Positions 29,913 to 39,729 of a stretch of DNA of 64,000 nt are shown here, in pieces (the stretch's first letter is position 1; each line of letters begins with the position of its first letter). The stretch is from JALYOK01 sp963840785 (GTDB taxonomy: Bacteria > Pseudomonadota > Gammaproteobacteria > Burkholderiales > JALYOK01). The translations under genes were made by a program, and so were the position numbers. The stretch is taken from positions 620,001-684,000 of the forward strand of contig CAWJAF010000003.1 in the NCBI GenBank assembly GCA_963840785.1, in the 5' to 3' direction. The notes under the pieces were generated by a model that made no database searches, was not told the origin of the DNA, and saw only the letters and a program-made list of their open reading frames with translations.

Positions 29913-29944
29913 ATGTTGGGATTCGTACCTCATCCCAACCTACA
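29913..29944 (+). repeat. REP sequence upstream of the RAYT gene
   Basis: TGTTGGGATTCG TACC TCATCCCAACCTACA contains the inverted pair TTGGGAT / ATCCCAA, the usual form of RAYT-linked REP sequences. Confidence 0.6.
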
Positions 29945-29958
29945 CTTAGCCAACAGCA

Positions 29959-29985
29959 AGTATCCATGGGCCTCTCCAGGCATCG
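29959..29985 (-). repeat. Dispersed hairpin repeat, copy 6 (reverse orientation, partial)
   Basis: AGTATCCATGGGCCTCTCCAGGCATCG, the reverse complement of ATGCCTGGAGAGGCCCATGGATACT. It ends one base before the hyi stop codon (29987-29989). Confidence 0.5.
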
Positions 29986-29986
29986 A

Positions 29987-30773
29987 CTATTTCTTGATTC
30001 CGTACTTCGCTGCCCAGCCAAGGCCCGCACGCGTCTCACCTTTCGGCCGATATTCGCAGCCGATAAATCCTTCATAGCCAAGCTCATCAATCAGATCAAA
30101 TAGAAATGGATAGCTTACTTCGCCGACGTCCGGCTCATGCCGCCCCGGCGTTCCTGCGATCTGATAATGACAAACAATATCGCGATACTCTTTGATTTTT
30201 TGCGCGAGATTTCCTTCCATAATTTGGCAGTGATACAAATCTTGCTGCAAAAATAAATTGTCGCTGCCGACACGGTCGATGATGTCGCGCGCTTGTGCTT
30301 GCGTGTTCAAAAAATATCCAGGAATGTCGTAGTAGTTAATCGGCTCGATCAACGCGCGGATGTTTTCTTTCTTCAGCTCGCGCGGCGGCGTTGCGCAAAT
30401 TGGAAATAAAAATTTCGTTTAAGGTTTCGCGTGCCACGCCTTGCGGGGCGATGCCAGCCATACAATGAACTTGTTCACAGTTAAGTGCTTTTGCGTAGGT
30501 AATTGCAAGCTCCAACGAATCCGCAAACGCTTGCTCGCGGCCCGGCAAAATTCCTTGACCACGTTCGCCTTTTTCCCAATCGCCCGGCGGCAAATTAAAC
30601 AGCGCTTGCGTTAAATTGTTTTCTTGCAAGCGCGTCGCGATTTCTTCGGGCGTTTGCTGATAAGGAAACAAAAATTCCACTGCGCGAAAACCCGCGTCAG
30701 CCGCGGCTTTGAAGCGATCGAGGAATGGCACTTCGGTGAACATCATGGAGAGATTTGCGGCGAAGTTGGGCAT
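29987..30773 (-). CDS. hyi: Hydroxypyruvate isomerase (frameshifted)
   Basis: Interconverts hydroxypyruvate and tartronate semialdehyde. It is a TIM-barrel of the xylose-isomerase-like fold with about 262 residues, the usual size. It begins MPNFAANLSMMFTEVPFLDRF and includes AGFRAVEFLFPY, NLPPGDWEKGERG, EQVHCMAGIAPQG, then after a frame change near 30365, PINYYDIPGYFLNTQ, LQQDLYHCQIMEGNLA, GEVSYPFLFDLIDELGYEGF and CEYRPKGETRAGLGW. The last block holds conserved ligand residues. It is divergent from glcD, 55 bases apart, linking it to glycolate and glyoxylate metabolism. Confidence 0.88.
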
Positions 30774-30828
30774 CAGAATTGGCTCGGTTACGTGATAAAA
30801 TTAGGCGTCTAGTTCACATTCAAGCGCG

Positions 30829-32331
30829 ATGTTTGCGCATCGTAACATGGGCAAACCCGAAACATTTATCCCACTCTTGGAAAAAGACGCGCTGGTCGCG
30901 AAGTTGAAGGCGATTTTGCCCGAAGCGAATGTGTTGTCCGTCGATGAGGACATGAAGCCCTACGAGACCGACGGCCTGTCGGTTTATCGCCAGATTCCGT
31001 TGATTGTCGCGTTACCCGAGACGGAAGAACAAGTTCAGCAAGTATTAAAACTCTGCCATGCGAGCAACGTGCCGGTCGTCGCGCGCGGCCAAGGCACGGG
31101 CCTCTCCGGCGGCGCCCTGCCCCACGCCCAAGGCGTGTTGCTGTCGATGACTAAGTTCATGCGCATTCTTTCGATCGATCCCGTCGCGCGGCTTGCGCGC
31201 GTGCAACCGGGCGTGCGCAATCTCGCAATTTCTGAAGCCGTTGCGCCCTATGGTTTATATTACGCGCCGGATCCGTCGAGCCAAATCGCTTGCTCCATCG
31301 GCGGCAATGTCGCGGAAAATTCCGGCGGCGTGCATTGCTTGAAATATGGATTGACGGTCCACAACATTCACAAAATTCGCGCCATCACCATCGAAGGCGA
31401 ATTGCTCGAGATCGGCTCTGAAGGCCTCGATGCGGCCGGTTACGATTTACTCGCGTTGCTCACCGGCTCCGAAGGCATGCTCGCCGTGACGACTGAAGTG
31501 ATCGTGAAATTATTGCCGAAACCGCAACGCGCACAAGCGATTCTCGCGGCGTTCGACGATGTCGAAAAAGCCGGTGCGGCGGTGGGCAACATTATCGCCG
31601 GCGGCATCATTCCTGCCGGATTGGAAATGATGGACAAGCCCGCGATTCGCGCTGCGGAAGATTACATTCACGCCAATTATCCGCGCGACGCCGAAGCGAT
31701 TTTGCTGTGCGAATCCGACGGTACGAACGAAGAAGTCGCGGACGAAATGGCGCGCATGAAAGAAATCCTCGAGCAAAGCGGCGCGATCGAAGTGCGCTTC
31801 TCGCAAGACGAAGCACAACGGCTTAAATTTTGGGCTGGCCGCAAAGCGGCGTTTCCCGCCGTCGGGCGCATTTCGCCAGATTACTACTGCATCGACGGCA
31901 CGATTCCGCGCAAGACTTTGCCGTTCGTCTTGCGTCGAATTTATGAACTGACAAACATCGCCGGCCTCGCCGTCGCCAATGTTTTCCATGCCGGTGACGG
32001 CAATTTGCATCCGCTGATTTTGTTCGATTCGGCCAAGGAAGGCGATCTGCAAAAAACCGAAAAACTCGCGTCGGATATTTTGGAATTGTGCGTTGAAGTC
32101 GGCGGCACGATCACCGGCGAGCACGGTGTCGGCATCGAAAAAATTAATCAGATGTGCACGCAATTTACCGATCACGAGCGCGAACGTTTTCACGGCATCA
32201 AAGCTGCGTTCGATCAAAAGGGTTTGCTCAACCCCGGCAAGGCCGTCCCGAGTTTGCATCGCTGCGCCGAGTATGGCCGCATGCACGTTCACGAAGGTAA
32301 AACGAAGTTCCCCGACATTCCTCGCTTCTAG
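30829..32331 (+). CDS. glcD: Glycolate oxidase FAD-binding subunit
   Basis: Oxidises glycolate to glyoxylate as the flavin subunit of the GlcDEF complex. The 500 residues are intact. The PCMH-type FAD domain (about 55-235) has VARGQGTGLSGGALP, ARVQPGVRNLAISEAVAPYGLYYAPDPSS and CSIGGNVAENSGG. The C-terminal FAD-oxidase domain has VFHAGDGNLHPLI, GTITGEHGVGIEK and GLLNPGKAVPS. A second ATG at residue 7 (30847, MGKPETF) is an equally plausible start. glcE follows after 9 bases and glcF 3 bases later, forming one operon. Confidence 0.92.
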   Translation: MFAHRNMGKPETFIPLLEKDALVAKLKAILPEANVLSVDEDMKPYETDGLSVYRQIPLIVALPETEEQVQQVLKLCHASNVPVVARGQGTGLSGGALPHAQGVLLSMTKFMRILSIDPVARLARVQPGVRNLAISEAVAPYGLYYAPDPSSQIACSIGGNVAENSGGVHCLKYGLTVHNIHKIRAITIEGELLEIGSEGLDAAGYDLLALLTGSEGMLAVTTEVIVKLLPKPQRAQAILAAFDDVEKAGAAVGNIIAGGIIPAGLEMMDKPAIRAAEDYIHANYPRDAEAILLCESDGTNEEVADEMARMKEILEQSGAIEVRFSQDEAQRLKFWAGRKAAFPAVGRISPDYYCIDGTIPRKTLPFVLRRIYELTNIAGLAVANVFHAGDGNLHPLILFDSAKEGDLQKTEKLASDILELCVEVGGTITGEHGVGIEKINQMCTQFTDHERERFHGIKAAFDQKGLLNPGKAVPSLHRCAEYGRMHVHEGKTKFPDIPRF

Positions 32332-32340
32332 AATGATTCA

Positions 32341-33399
32341 ATGGAAAATATCCACGCGCAGTTAGCGGAGCGCATCCGTGCCGCTGCGGAAAAACAAACG
32401 CCACTTCGAATCGTCGGCGGCAATAGCAAAGCGTTTTACGGCTCGACCCGTGACAGGCGAAGAACTCAACGTCGAGGCCTATTCCGGCATCATCGAATAC
32501 GAACCGAGCGAGTTAGTGATTTCCGTTCGCGCGGGAACGCCACTGCGCGAAGTCGAAGCGGCACTTGCCGAACGCGGACAAATGCTGCCGTTCGAGCCGC
32601 CGCATTTCGGCGAAAACGCGACCATCGGCGGTTGTGTCGCCGCAGGGCTTTCGGGGCCCGCGCGCGCATCGCGCGGCGCGGTGCGTGATTTCGTTTTGGG
32701 TGTGCGCATCATCGACGGACTCGGCTTGGATCAGCGCTTCGGTGGCAAGGTCATCAAGAATGTCGCTGGTTACGATGTCTCGCGATTGATGACCGGCGCA
32801 CTCGGTACACTCGGAGTCATTACGGAAGTGTCGTTCAAAATTCTGCCGTTGCCCGTGACGCAAGAGACGATCAGTTTTGAGATGACCGGCCGAAAAAGCA
32901 ATCGACCAAATCAATCGTTGGGCCGCGCAACCGTTGCCGCTTTCCGCTACATGCCATGCTGGAGATCGGCTCTGGGTGCGGCTCTCCGGCACATCTAGCG
33001 CAGTGGCTACAGCAAAAACAAAACTCGGCGGCGAAATGGTGGCGAATCCAAACGAATATTTGGAACAGCATTCGCGAACAAACCAATGACTTTTTTAAAT
33101 CATCGTTACCGCTGTGGCGATTGTCGGTTCCATCCGTCGCGACGCCAATTTCATTAGCGGGAAAGCAACTCATCGAATGGGGCGGCGCGCAGCGCTGGTT
33201 GTTAAGCGATGCGTCGCATGAAACGATTCGTGACGCTGTCGAGAAAATCGGCGGCCACGCCACGCGCTTCCGTAACGATCGAGGCGATGGCGCAATCTTT
33301 CATCCGCTCGCACCCGCCGTCGCAACCTTACATCGCCGCCTAAAATCCACATTCGATCCGCGCGGAATTTTGAATCCCGGCCGCATGGATAATTTCTGA
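32341..33399 (+). CDS. glcE: Glycolate oxidase subunit GlcE (frameshifted)
   Basis: The second FAD-binding subunit of the glycolate oxidase complex. The span gives 353 residues, against about 350 for E. coli GlcE. The order is AEKQTPLRIVGGNSKAFYG, then after a shift near 32440, GEELNVEAYSGIIEYEPSEL, LAERGQMLPFEPPHFGENAT, GGCVAAGLSGPARASRGAVR and KVIKNVAGYDVSRLMTGALG (the FAD-binding domain). After a second shift in about 32900-32950, LIEWGGAQRWL and FDPRGILNPGRMDNF close the protein. Placement directly between glcD and glcF, with 3 bases to glcF, supports the call. Confidence 0.87.
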
Positions 33400-33402
33400 T
33401 TT

Positions 33403-34634
33403 ATGTATACCTCGATTCTCGATTCGTTTAAACAAACGCCAGAAGGCAAAGGAAGCGGATTCGATTCTGCGCACCTGCGTCCATTGCGGATTTTGCCTCG
33501 CGACCTGCCCGACCTATCAATTGCTCGGCGACGAACTCGACAGCCCGCGCGGCCGAATTTATTTGATGAAGCAAATGTTCGAGGGCGAAGACGTCACGGA
33601 AAAAACGCAACTTCATTTGGATCGTTGCCTCACTTGCCGCGCTTGCGAAACCACTTGCCCTTCTGGCGTAAAGTATGGCCGCCTCGTCGATATCGGACAG
33701 AGGATACGTGGAGAGCCGCGTCCAGCGCGGCTTTGCAGCCAGTTTAAAACGCAAAGCGTTGGCGGCGGTGCTGCCCAAGCCATCGATTTTCAAGCCAGCG
33801 TTGAAACTTGGCCAACTTGCTAAGCCATTGTTGCCGGGCCTGTTGCAAAAGAAAATTCCGCAATCGCAACCAGCGCAAACTTGGCCTGCGCCACGCCACG
33901 CGCGCAAAATGTTAGTGCTCGACGGCTGTGTGCAGCCTACGCTTGAACCGAATATCAACGGCGCAACGGCGCGCGTCCTCGATCGCTTAGGTATTTCGCT
34001 GATCAAATCCGATCAAGCCGGTTGCTGTGGCGCGGTCGCCTATCATTTGAAACAAGCAAGCCGATGGCCTGGACTACATGCGGCGCAACATCGATGCTTG
34101 GTGGCCGTTCGTCGAGAGCGGCGTTGAGGCAATTGTGATGACGGCGAGTGGTTGTGGCACGACGGTAAAAGAATACGGCCACATGCTTCACAATGATCGC
34201 GGTGTATTCGAAAAAAGCTGCGCGCATGTCCGCGCTGACAAAAGACATCAGCGAAGTGATCACCGCCGAAGCGGAAGGGTTTCTGAAAATAGTCGAGCCG
34301 CGAAAAAAATCAAATCAAAAAATTGCTTACCATCCGCCCTGCTCGCTTGCAACACGCGCAAAAACTTAAAAATATCGTCGAACCGCTTTTAGTAAAAATG
34401 GGTTACGAACTCACACCGGTTCCCGATTCGCATTTGTGTTGCGGTTCCGCCGGCACCTATTCACTGTTGCAGCCCGAGCTATCGCAGCGTCTGCTGAAAA
34501 ACAAAATCGATAATCTCAATCTCGGTAAACCCACACTCATCGCCACGGCTAACATCGGCTGTCAGAGCCACATCCAAACTGCTACTCAATTACCGGTGAA
34601 ACACTGGATTGAGCTGGTCGCGGAGCGTTTGTAA
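33403..34634 (+). CDS. glcF: Glycolate oxidase iron-sulfur subunit GlcF (frameshifted)
   Basis: Transfers electrons from GlcDE to the respiratory chain. The span gives about 410 residues, near E. coli GlcF (407). Two ferredoxin-type cluster motifs can be read: CVHCGFCLATCP near residue 23 (in a frame entered after a shift near 33450) and CLTCRACETTCPSG near residue 75. Two CCG domains follow, with VLDGCVQPTLEPN, DQAGCCGAVAYHL, MTASGCGTTVKEYGH, SHLCCGSAGTYSLLQPE and ANIGCQSHIQ. Additional shifts lie near 33715, 34070, 34220 and 34320. xseA begins 4 bases downstream, so it could be read through. Confidence 0.87.
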
Positions 34635-34638
34635 TTCC

Positions 34639-35983
34639 ATGAGCGAAACGGGCGATCTATTCCGCCCACGCGCCGTGCTCAGCGTCGCGGAATTAAACCT
34701 TCAAGTCCGTCAACAAATCGAACGCAGCTTTCCGCTGCTTGTGGGTCGGCGGAGAAATTTCCAACTTCGTGCGCGCCACATCGGAGCATTGGTACTTCAC
34801 GCTGAAAGATTCAAAAGCGCAAGTGCGCTGCGCGATGTTCCGCAATCGCAATCAAAACGCTGAATGGATTCCAAGCAATGGCGACGCGGTAGAAGTCAAC
34901 GCGCTGGTGACGTTGTACGAAGCACGCGGCGAATATCAATTAATCGTTGAATCAATACGGCGCGCGGGACTCGGAGCGTTGTTCGAAAAATTTCTTGCGC
35001 TCAAGACAAAGCTCGAAAAAGAAGGCTTGTTCGATGCAGCGCGCAAACGCGCGTTACCCGAATTTCCAAAACGCATCGGCATCATTACTTCTCCGGCAGC
35101 AGCAGCGTTACGCGATGTGCTGACGACGCTGAAACGGCGCGCCCCCCATGTTTCGGTGATTCTCTATCCGACCGCAGTACAAGGCAATGGCTCCGCCGCA
35201 GAGATCGTCCAAGCGATCAGCAGCGCCGGTGCGCGCGCGGAATGCGACGTGTTGATCCTGTGCCGCGGCGGCGGCAGCATCGAAGATTTGTGGTCATTCA
35301 ACGAAGAAATCGTCGCGCGCGCCATAGCCGCCTGCCCGATTCCGATCATCTCCGGCGTCGGTCACGAAACGGATTTCACCATCGCCGATTTCGTCGCCGA
35401 CGAGCGCGCGCCCACACCGACTGCCGCAGCGCAACGCGCCGCGCCGGATCGCGATGAATTGATCGCGCAATTGGACGACTACAAACGGCGCACGCGGTTT
35501 TCTCTACAACGTACGATCAACGACAAGGCCCAGCGACTCGATCAGTTGGGGCAGCGTTTGCTGCATCCCGGCGCGCGCGTCGCACAACAATCGAACGCGC
35601 TCGCAAACTTTGCCACGCGGTTACGCCTCGCGCAGCTGCATCGGCTCGAATCGATGGATTGGCGCGTTCGACACGTTCGCCAACGTATCGAGAGTCAAGA
35701 CAAAGGTTGGCGAAATCTCGCGGATCGATTAACACGAAACAGCGACCGCTTAGCAAGTGCAATGGAACAAAACTTCGCGCTATCGAGCGCGAAACTACAA
35801 CGCCTGGCGGACAATTTAAATCATCTGAATCCAGCGCAAGTCATGCAACGTGGCTACAGCGTGGTGAGGAATTCCCATGGCGTGATTGTAAAATCCAGCG
35901 CACAAATTGATATTGGGGAACGGCTTCGCCTGGCCTTTTCTGATGGCGAAACCACTGCCATTGTCGAGAAAACCATTTCGTAA
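34639..35983 (+). CDS. xseA: Exodeoxyribonuclease VII large subunit (frameshifted)
   Basis: The catalytic subunit of the single-strand-specific exonuclease VII. About 448 residues with one frame change near 34737, right after the start region SVAELNLQVRQQIERSFPLL. The N-terminal OB fold has WVGGEISNFVRATSEHWYFT. The catalytic core has FPKRIGIITSPAAAALRDVL, CRGGGSIEDLWSFNE and SGVGHETDFTIADFVAD. A long coiled-coil (about 270-390) and a conserved C-terminal LNPAQVMQRGYSVV follow. It starts at ATG 34639. xseB is not in the window. Four bases separate it from glcF. Confidence 0.92.
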
Positions 35984-36099
35984 CGTGTAAATGTGAGGCG
36001 AAGCACTACGATGGTGGTTGATACTTGTCCTGTAATTTTGCAAGTTCCCAACGTTGATACAATACTATTCGAATGGCTAACCCGCGTAAGTCGTACAGG

Positions 36100-36188
36100 G
36101 TAGGGCGTCAATAAGCGAAGCGCATTGCGCCGTATGGCGGTTTGCGTAGATTCACATGCGGCGCAATGCGCTTCGCCTATTGCCCTAC
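36100..36188. repeat. Long inverted-repeat element GTAGGGC...GCCCTAC
   Basis: GTAGGGCGTCAATAAGCGAAG and CTTCGCCTATTGCCCTAC begin near-perfect arms of about 35 bases (each continuing through CGCATTGCGCCG), with a short central loop. This belongs to a type common in beta- and gammaproteobacterial intergenic DNA. It lies between xseA and miaA, two convergent genes. Confidence 0.7.
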
Positions 36189-36314
36189 TTTATTGGGTTT
36201 GCCACGAGCCTTGTCATGCCTCTCGTTCCTGTAACCGTATGTCGTGGGACCGCGTCGGATTCCGAAATTTCTCGAATACTCATACGTACGCGCGCTTCTT
36301 TACTCTAATCGATA

Positions 36315-36350
36315 GCCTGGAAGCCCGCGCCAGTATTGGCTCTCAGGCCG
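36315..36350 (+). repeat. Dispersed hairpin repeat, copy 7
   Basis: GCCTGGAAGCC, CGCGCCAGTATT, GGCTCTCAGGC, then CG. This is a clean copy of the family hairpin, 48 bases from the miaA stop. The rest of the 414-base gap 35984-36397 has no recognisable gene. Confidence 0.65.
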
Positions 36351-36397
36351 ATTACCATTGCAATGAAACGCAAAAACTCTATCCGGCTCGGAAGTTT

Positions 36398-37340
36398 TTA
36401 ACTGTTGAACCACTTAACGGCGTAGTCCACCACACTTGGCGCTAATTTTTTTTCCAAGCAATCGAATACCACCAATGTCGCCATCGCGCGCAGCCAAGTG
36501 AGCTGGCGTTTTGCGAGTTGGCGTGTGGCGGCCATGCCACGTGCGGCGAGTTCTTTGCGATCGAAATTTCCGTCCAAATATTCCCACGCCTGGCGATAGC
36601 CGACTGCTCGCATCGCGGGTAGCGTTGGCGATAGCTGATATTTTTTTCTGAGATGTTGCACTTCGTCGATCAATCCGCTTTCCAGCATGGCGGCGAATCG
36701 CGCATCGATGCGCTGATGTAACTCGCTGCGGTCGCTGGGCAACAGCGCAATCGGCAACGCATCGTAGGCAAAATCTTCCGCCGAGCGATCGCCGAATTGC
36801 TGCGACATGGGCGTGCCGGTGAGATGACAGACTTCCAAAGCGCGTTGTATGCGTTGTGAATCGTTGGGTTCTAATCGTGACGCCGTTGCGGGATCGAGCA
36901 TCGGATAATTCCGCATGCATCGCGGGCCAGCCATGCTTCGCCGCGCGTTCTTCAATCTCTAATCGTAGCTCGGGATCGGCTTGGGGCAGCGCGCTGATTC
37001 CTTCCATGAGCGCTTTGAAGTACAGCATCGTTCCGCCAGCGAGAATGGGGATTTTTCCGCGCGCGGTGATTTCGCCCATGGCCTTGAGTGCGTCTTGCCG
37101 AAACTGCGCAGCCGAATAGCTTTGCGTCGGATCGATAAGGTCGATGAGATGATGCGGCGCACTGCTAAGCGTTGCGGCATCGGGCTTGGCGGTGCCGATG
37201 TTCATGTCGCGATACACTAGTGCGGAATCGACGCTGATGATTTCGCCATTCAGCCTTTGCGCCAATTCGATCGCAACGCCGGTCTTGCCGCTGGCGGTTG
37301 GACCCATCAACAAAATCGCCGGCGGTAAGAGTTTCGACAC
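36398..37340 (-). CDS. miaA: tRNA dimethylallyltransferase (frameshifted)
   Basis: Adds dimethylallyl to A37 of tRNAs that read UNN codons. The span gives about 314 residues with one frame change near 36915. The P-loop GPTASGKTGVAIELAQ is at residues 13-28. ISVDSALVYRDMNIGTAKP, HHLIDLIDPTQSYSAAQF and LAGGTMLYFKALMEG follow, then after the shift LDPATASRLEPNDSQRIQRA, RFAAMLESGLIDEVQ, AMRAVGYRQAWEYLDG and ATRQLAKRQLTWLR. It starts at ATG 37340, 3 bases beyond the lpxB stop. It is thus the last gene of the lipid A / envelope operon, a position often taken by rnhB in other Proteobacteria. Confidence 0.92.
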
Positions 37341-37343
37341 GTA

Positions 37344-38504
37344 TTAGTTCTGTTGCGCGGAAGTCAGATAAGGCGTGAGCGCCTCACGAATTCTTTCGCC
37401 GCTATTCTGGCGCAAGCTATGGTGAATCGCTACGTAGCGCGCCTGCAATTTCTCACGCAATCGATCTTCGCGATACCAATTCAAAATGGCTTGCGCGAGG
37501 TTCTCCGGCGTCGCGTCTTCTTGCAATAATTCCGGCACAATAAATTCGCCGGCAAGAATATTGGGCAATCCGATATAGGGCAAGTATCCACGCCCTTTCC
37601 GGCGCATTAGCCAGGCGCTGATCGCCGACACGCGATAGGTGATGACCATGGGGCATTTCATCAGCGCGGCTTCCAGCGTTGAGGTGCCCGATTTAATTAA
37701 CGCGACATCGGCTGCGGCGAGCGATGGCTGCGACGCGCCTTGCAGACAACGGATTTGTAATTTCTCGGCGCCGATTTTTTTGATTGCCGCTTCAAATTGT
37801 TGCTGAGTTGCCGTGGTCGCAAACGGCGCGATGAATTGCGCTTACGGTAACGCGTGCCGATCTCGATCGCCGTCGCGGCAAATAATTCGGCGTGATAATC
37901 CAGCTCGCTGACGCGGCTACCAGGCAGTAACGCAAAGCGGTGAATGTCGGCGTCGATATTCAACGTCGCGGCGAGCGGCTGCCGCGATCAATTTCAAGTG
38001 GAATTTCATCGGCGAGCGTATGGCCGACATAGGAAACAGGCATGCCGGCATCCTGATAAATTTTTTCTTCAAACGGAAAAATCGTCAGCATGTGCGATAC
38101 GGCTTGTTTTATGCGATGAATGCGCTCGCCGCGCCACGCCCAAATCGACGGGCTGACGTAATGGATGGTAGTGACGCCTTGCGCCTTGAGCGCCTCTTCG
38201 ACACTCGAAATTAAAATCCGGCGCATCGATGCCAATAAAAATATCCGGCGGATGATTTTGAAATTCGCTGATGATGCTGCGTTGAATTCCACGAATCTCG
38301 CGATAGTGTTTCAGCACTTCGACATAGCCGCGCACCGCCAATCGTTTCCATCGGAAACAGCGATTTCGCGTCGAGGGCTTGCATGCGCGGCCCGGCAATG
38401 CCGACAAACTCGAGTGATTGAAAACGTGCTTGCAGCGCGGAGATTAGATGAGCGCCGAGTAGATCGCCGGATGCTTCACCGGCGATGATGCCAATTCGCG
38501 TCAC
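37344..38504 (-). CDS. lpxB: Lipid-A-disaccharide synthase (frameshifted)
   Basis: Condenses UDP-2,3-diacylglucosamine with lipid X to form the lipid A disaccharide. The 387-residue span is the normal size. It begins at GTG 38504 with IGIIAGEASGDLLGAHLI, then VGIAGPRMQA. Across frames follow LAVRGYVEVLKHYREI, PDIFIGIDAPDFN, YVSPSIWAWRGERI, FPFEEKIYQDAGMPVSYVGH, FALLPGSRVSEL, ALIKSGTSTLEAALMKCPMV and a C-terminal GYLPYIGLPNILAGEFIVPE. Frame changes are near 38340, 38220, 37985 and 37845. The stop of lpxA overlaps its GTG by one base. The gene is essential in most Gram-negatives, so the shifts are probably base errors. Confidence 0.9.
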
Positions 38505-39274
38505 TAGCGAACGATACCTCGGGTCGAGCGGGACAGGAAATCACTCAGCAGTTTTAACTCTGGACACGCCATGATTTTTTCGGCGATTTGCGCTTTTGCC
38601 TCATCAAAACTCAAGCCGTTGCGGTACAAGATTTTATAGGCGCGCTTGATCTCGGCGATCGCCTCACTTGAAAATCCGCGCCGACTCAGGCCTTCACTAT
38701 TGATCCCGAACGGCTTGGCCGGATTGCCGGACACGGTGACATAGGCCGGCACGTCTTGCGTGAGAATCGTCGCGATGCCCATGAAACTGTGAGCGCCGAT
38801 ATGAACGAATTGATGCACGCCGGTGAATCCGCCGAGGATGGCGTGATCGCCAATATGGACATGGCCCGCCAATTGCACACTGTTGGCAAACACAATGTTA
38901 TCACCAATCTGACAATCGTGTGCGACATGAACGTAGGCCATGATCCAATTGTTATTGCCGATGCGCGTAACGCCAACATCCTGAGCAGTCCCGCGATTGA
39001 TGGTACAAAATTCGCGAATAGTGTTGCCGTCGCCGATTTCAAGGGAAGTCGGCTCACCTTGGTATTTTTTGTCTTGCGGCGCTTCACCGAGGGAGATATG
39101 GCTAAAAATGTGATTATTTTTGCCGATGCGTGTCGGGCCACAAATAACCGTATGAGCACCCACACGTGTCCCACTATCGATGCTGACGTCAGCTCCAATG
39201 ACGGCATAAGGACCGATCTGTACATCGGATGCGATCTCAGCTCGGTTTTCAACGATGGCACTAGGATGAATCAA
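38504..39274 (-). CDS. lpxA: Acyl-ACP--UDP-N-acetylglucosamine O-acyltransferase
   Basis: The first step of lipid A synthesis, adding the 3-hydroxyacyl chain to UDP-GlcNAc. The 256 residues are intact. The left-handed beta-helix of hexapeptide repeats is visible (PSAIVENRAEIASDVQIGPY and similar), with the catalytic histidine in MAYVHVAHDCQIG, GGFTGVHQFVHIGAHSFMG and a helical C-terminal domain from about 190. It starts at TTG 39274, 12 bases after fabZ. The TAG stop overlaps the GTG start of lpxB. Confidence 0.95.
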   Translation of the reverse strand: MIHPSAIVENRAEIASDVQIGPYAVIGADVSIDSGTRVGAHTVICGPTRIGKNNHIFSHISLGEAPQDKKYQGEPTSLEIGDGNTIREFCTINRGTAQDVGVTRIGNNNWIMAYVHVAHDCQIGDNIVFANSVQLAGHVHIGDHAILGGFTGVHQFVHIGAHSFMGIATILTQDVPAYVTVSGNPAKPFGINSEGLSRRGFSSEAIAEIKRAYKILYRNGLSFDEAKAQIAEKIMACPELKLLSDFLSRSTRGIVR

Positions 39275-39285
39275 CTGCGCGTATC

Positions 39286-39729
39286 CTATAGCATTTTCTC
39301 AGTACACATCAGCTCGGCTGCGGTGACCACGAGATCATTTACTTTTGCTTCACATTTGAATTTCCAAATACCGCGCTTCACTAACATCAGGGTGCTGTGC
39401 AAAATGAGCTGATCACCTGGGAAAACAGGCCGCTTGAAGCGCGCGTGATCGATGCCAACAAAATAAACCACGGACTTATCGTCCGGTGTTCTATTTAAGC
39501 TTTTGAATGCAAGAATCGCCGCTGACTGCGCCAGTGCTTCAATGACCAAAACCCCCGGCATGACCGGATGATTGGGAAAATGACCACCAAAAAATTCTTC
39601 GTTCATCGTCACGTTTTTAAGCGCGATGAGTGACTTCATTGGCTCGCACTCCAACACGCGATCGATCAGTAGAAATGGATACCGATGTGGTAAATACTTT
39701 AGGACTTCCTCTATATTCATGCCGCTCAT
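39286..39729 (-). CDS. fabZ: 3-hydroxyacyl-ACP dehydratase FabZ
   Basis: Dehydrates 3-hydroxyacyl-ACP in fatty acid elongation and competes with LpxA/LpxD for the same substrate, which fits its place between lpxD and lpxA. The 147 residues form a hot-dog fold with LPHRYPFLLIDRV, the active-site HFPNHPVMPGVLVIEALAQ (catalytic His and Glu) and FKRPVFPGDQL. The ATG at 39729 overlaps the lpxD stop (ATGA); a second ATG three codons later is possible. Confidence 0.95.
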   Translation of the reverse strand: MSGMNIEEVLKYLPHRYPFLLIDRVLECEPMKSLIALKNVTMNEEFFGGHFPNHPVMPGVLVIEALAQSAAILAFKSLNRTPDDKSVVYFVGIDHARFKRPVFPGDQLILHSTLMLVKRGIWKFKCEAKVNDLVVTAAELMCTEKML

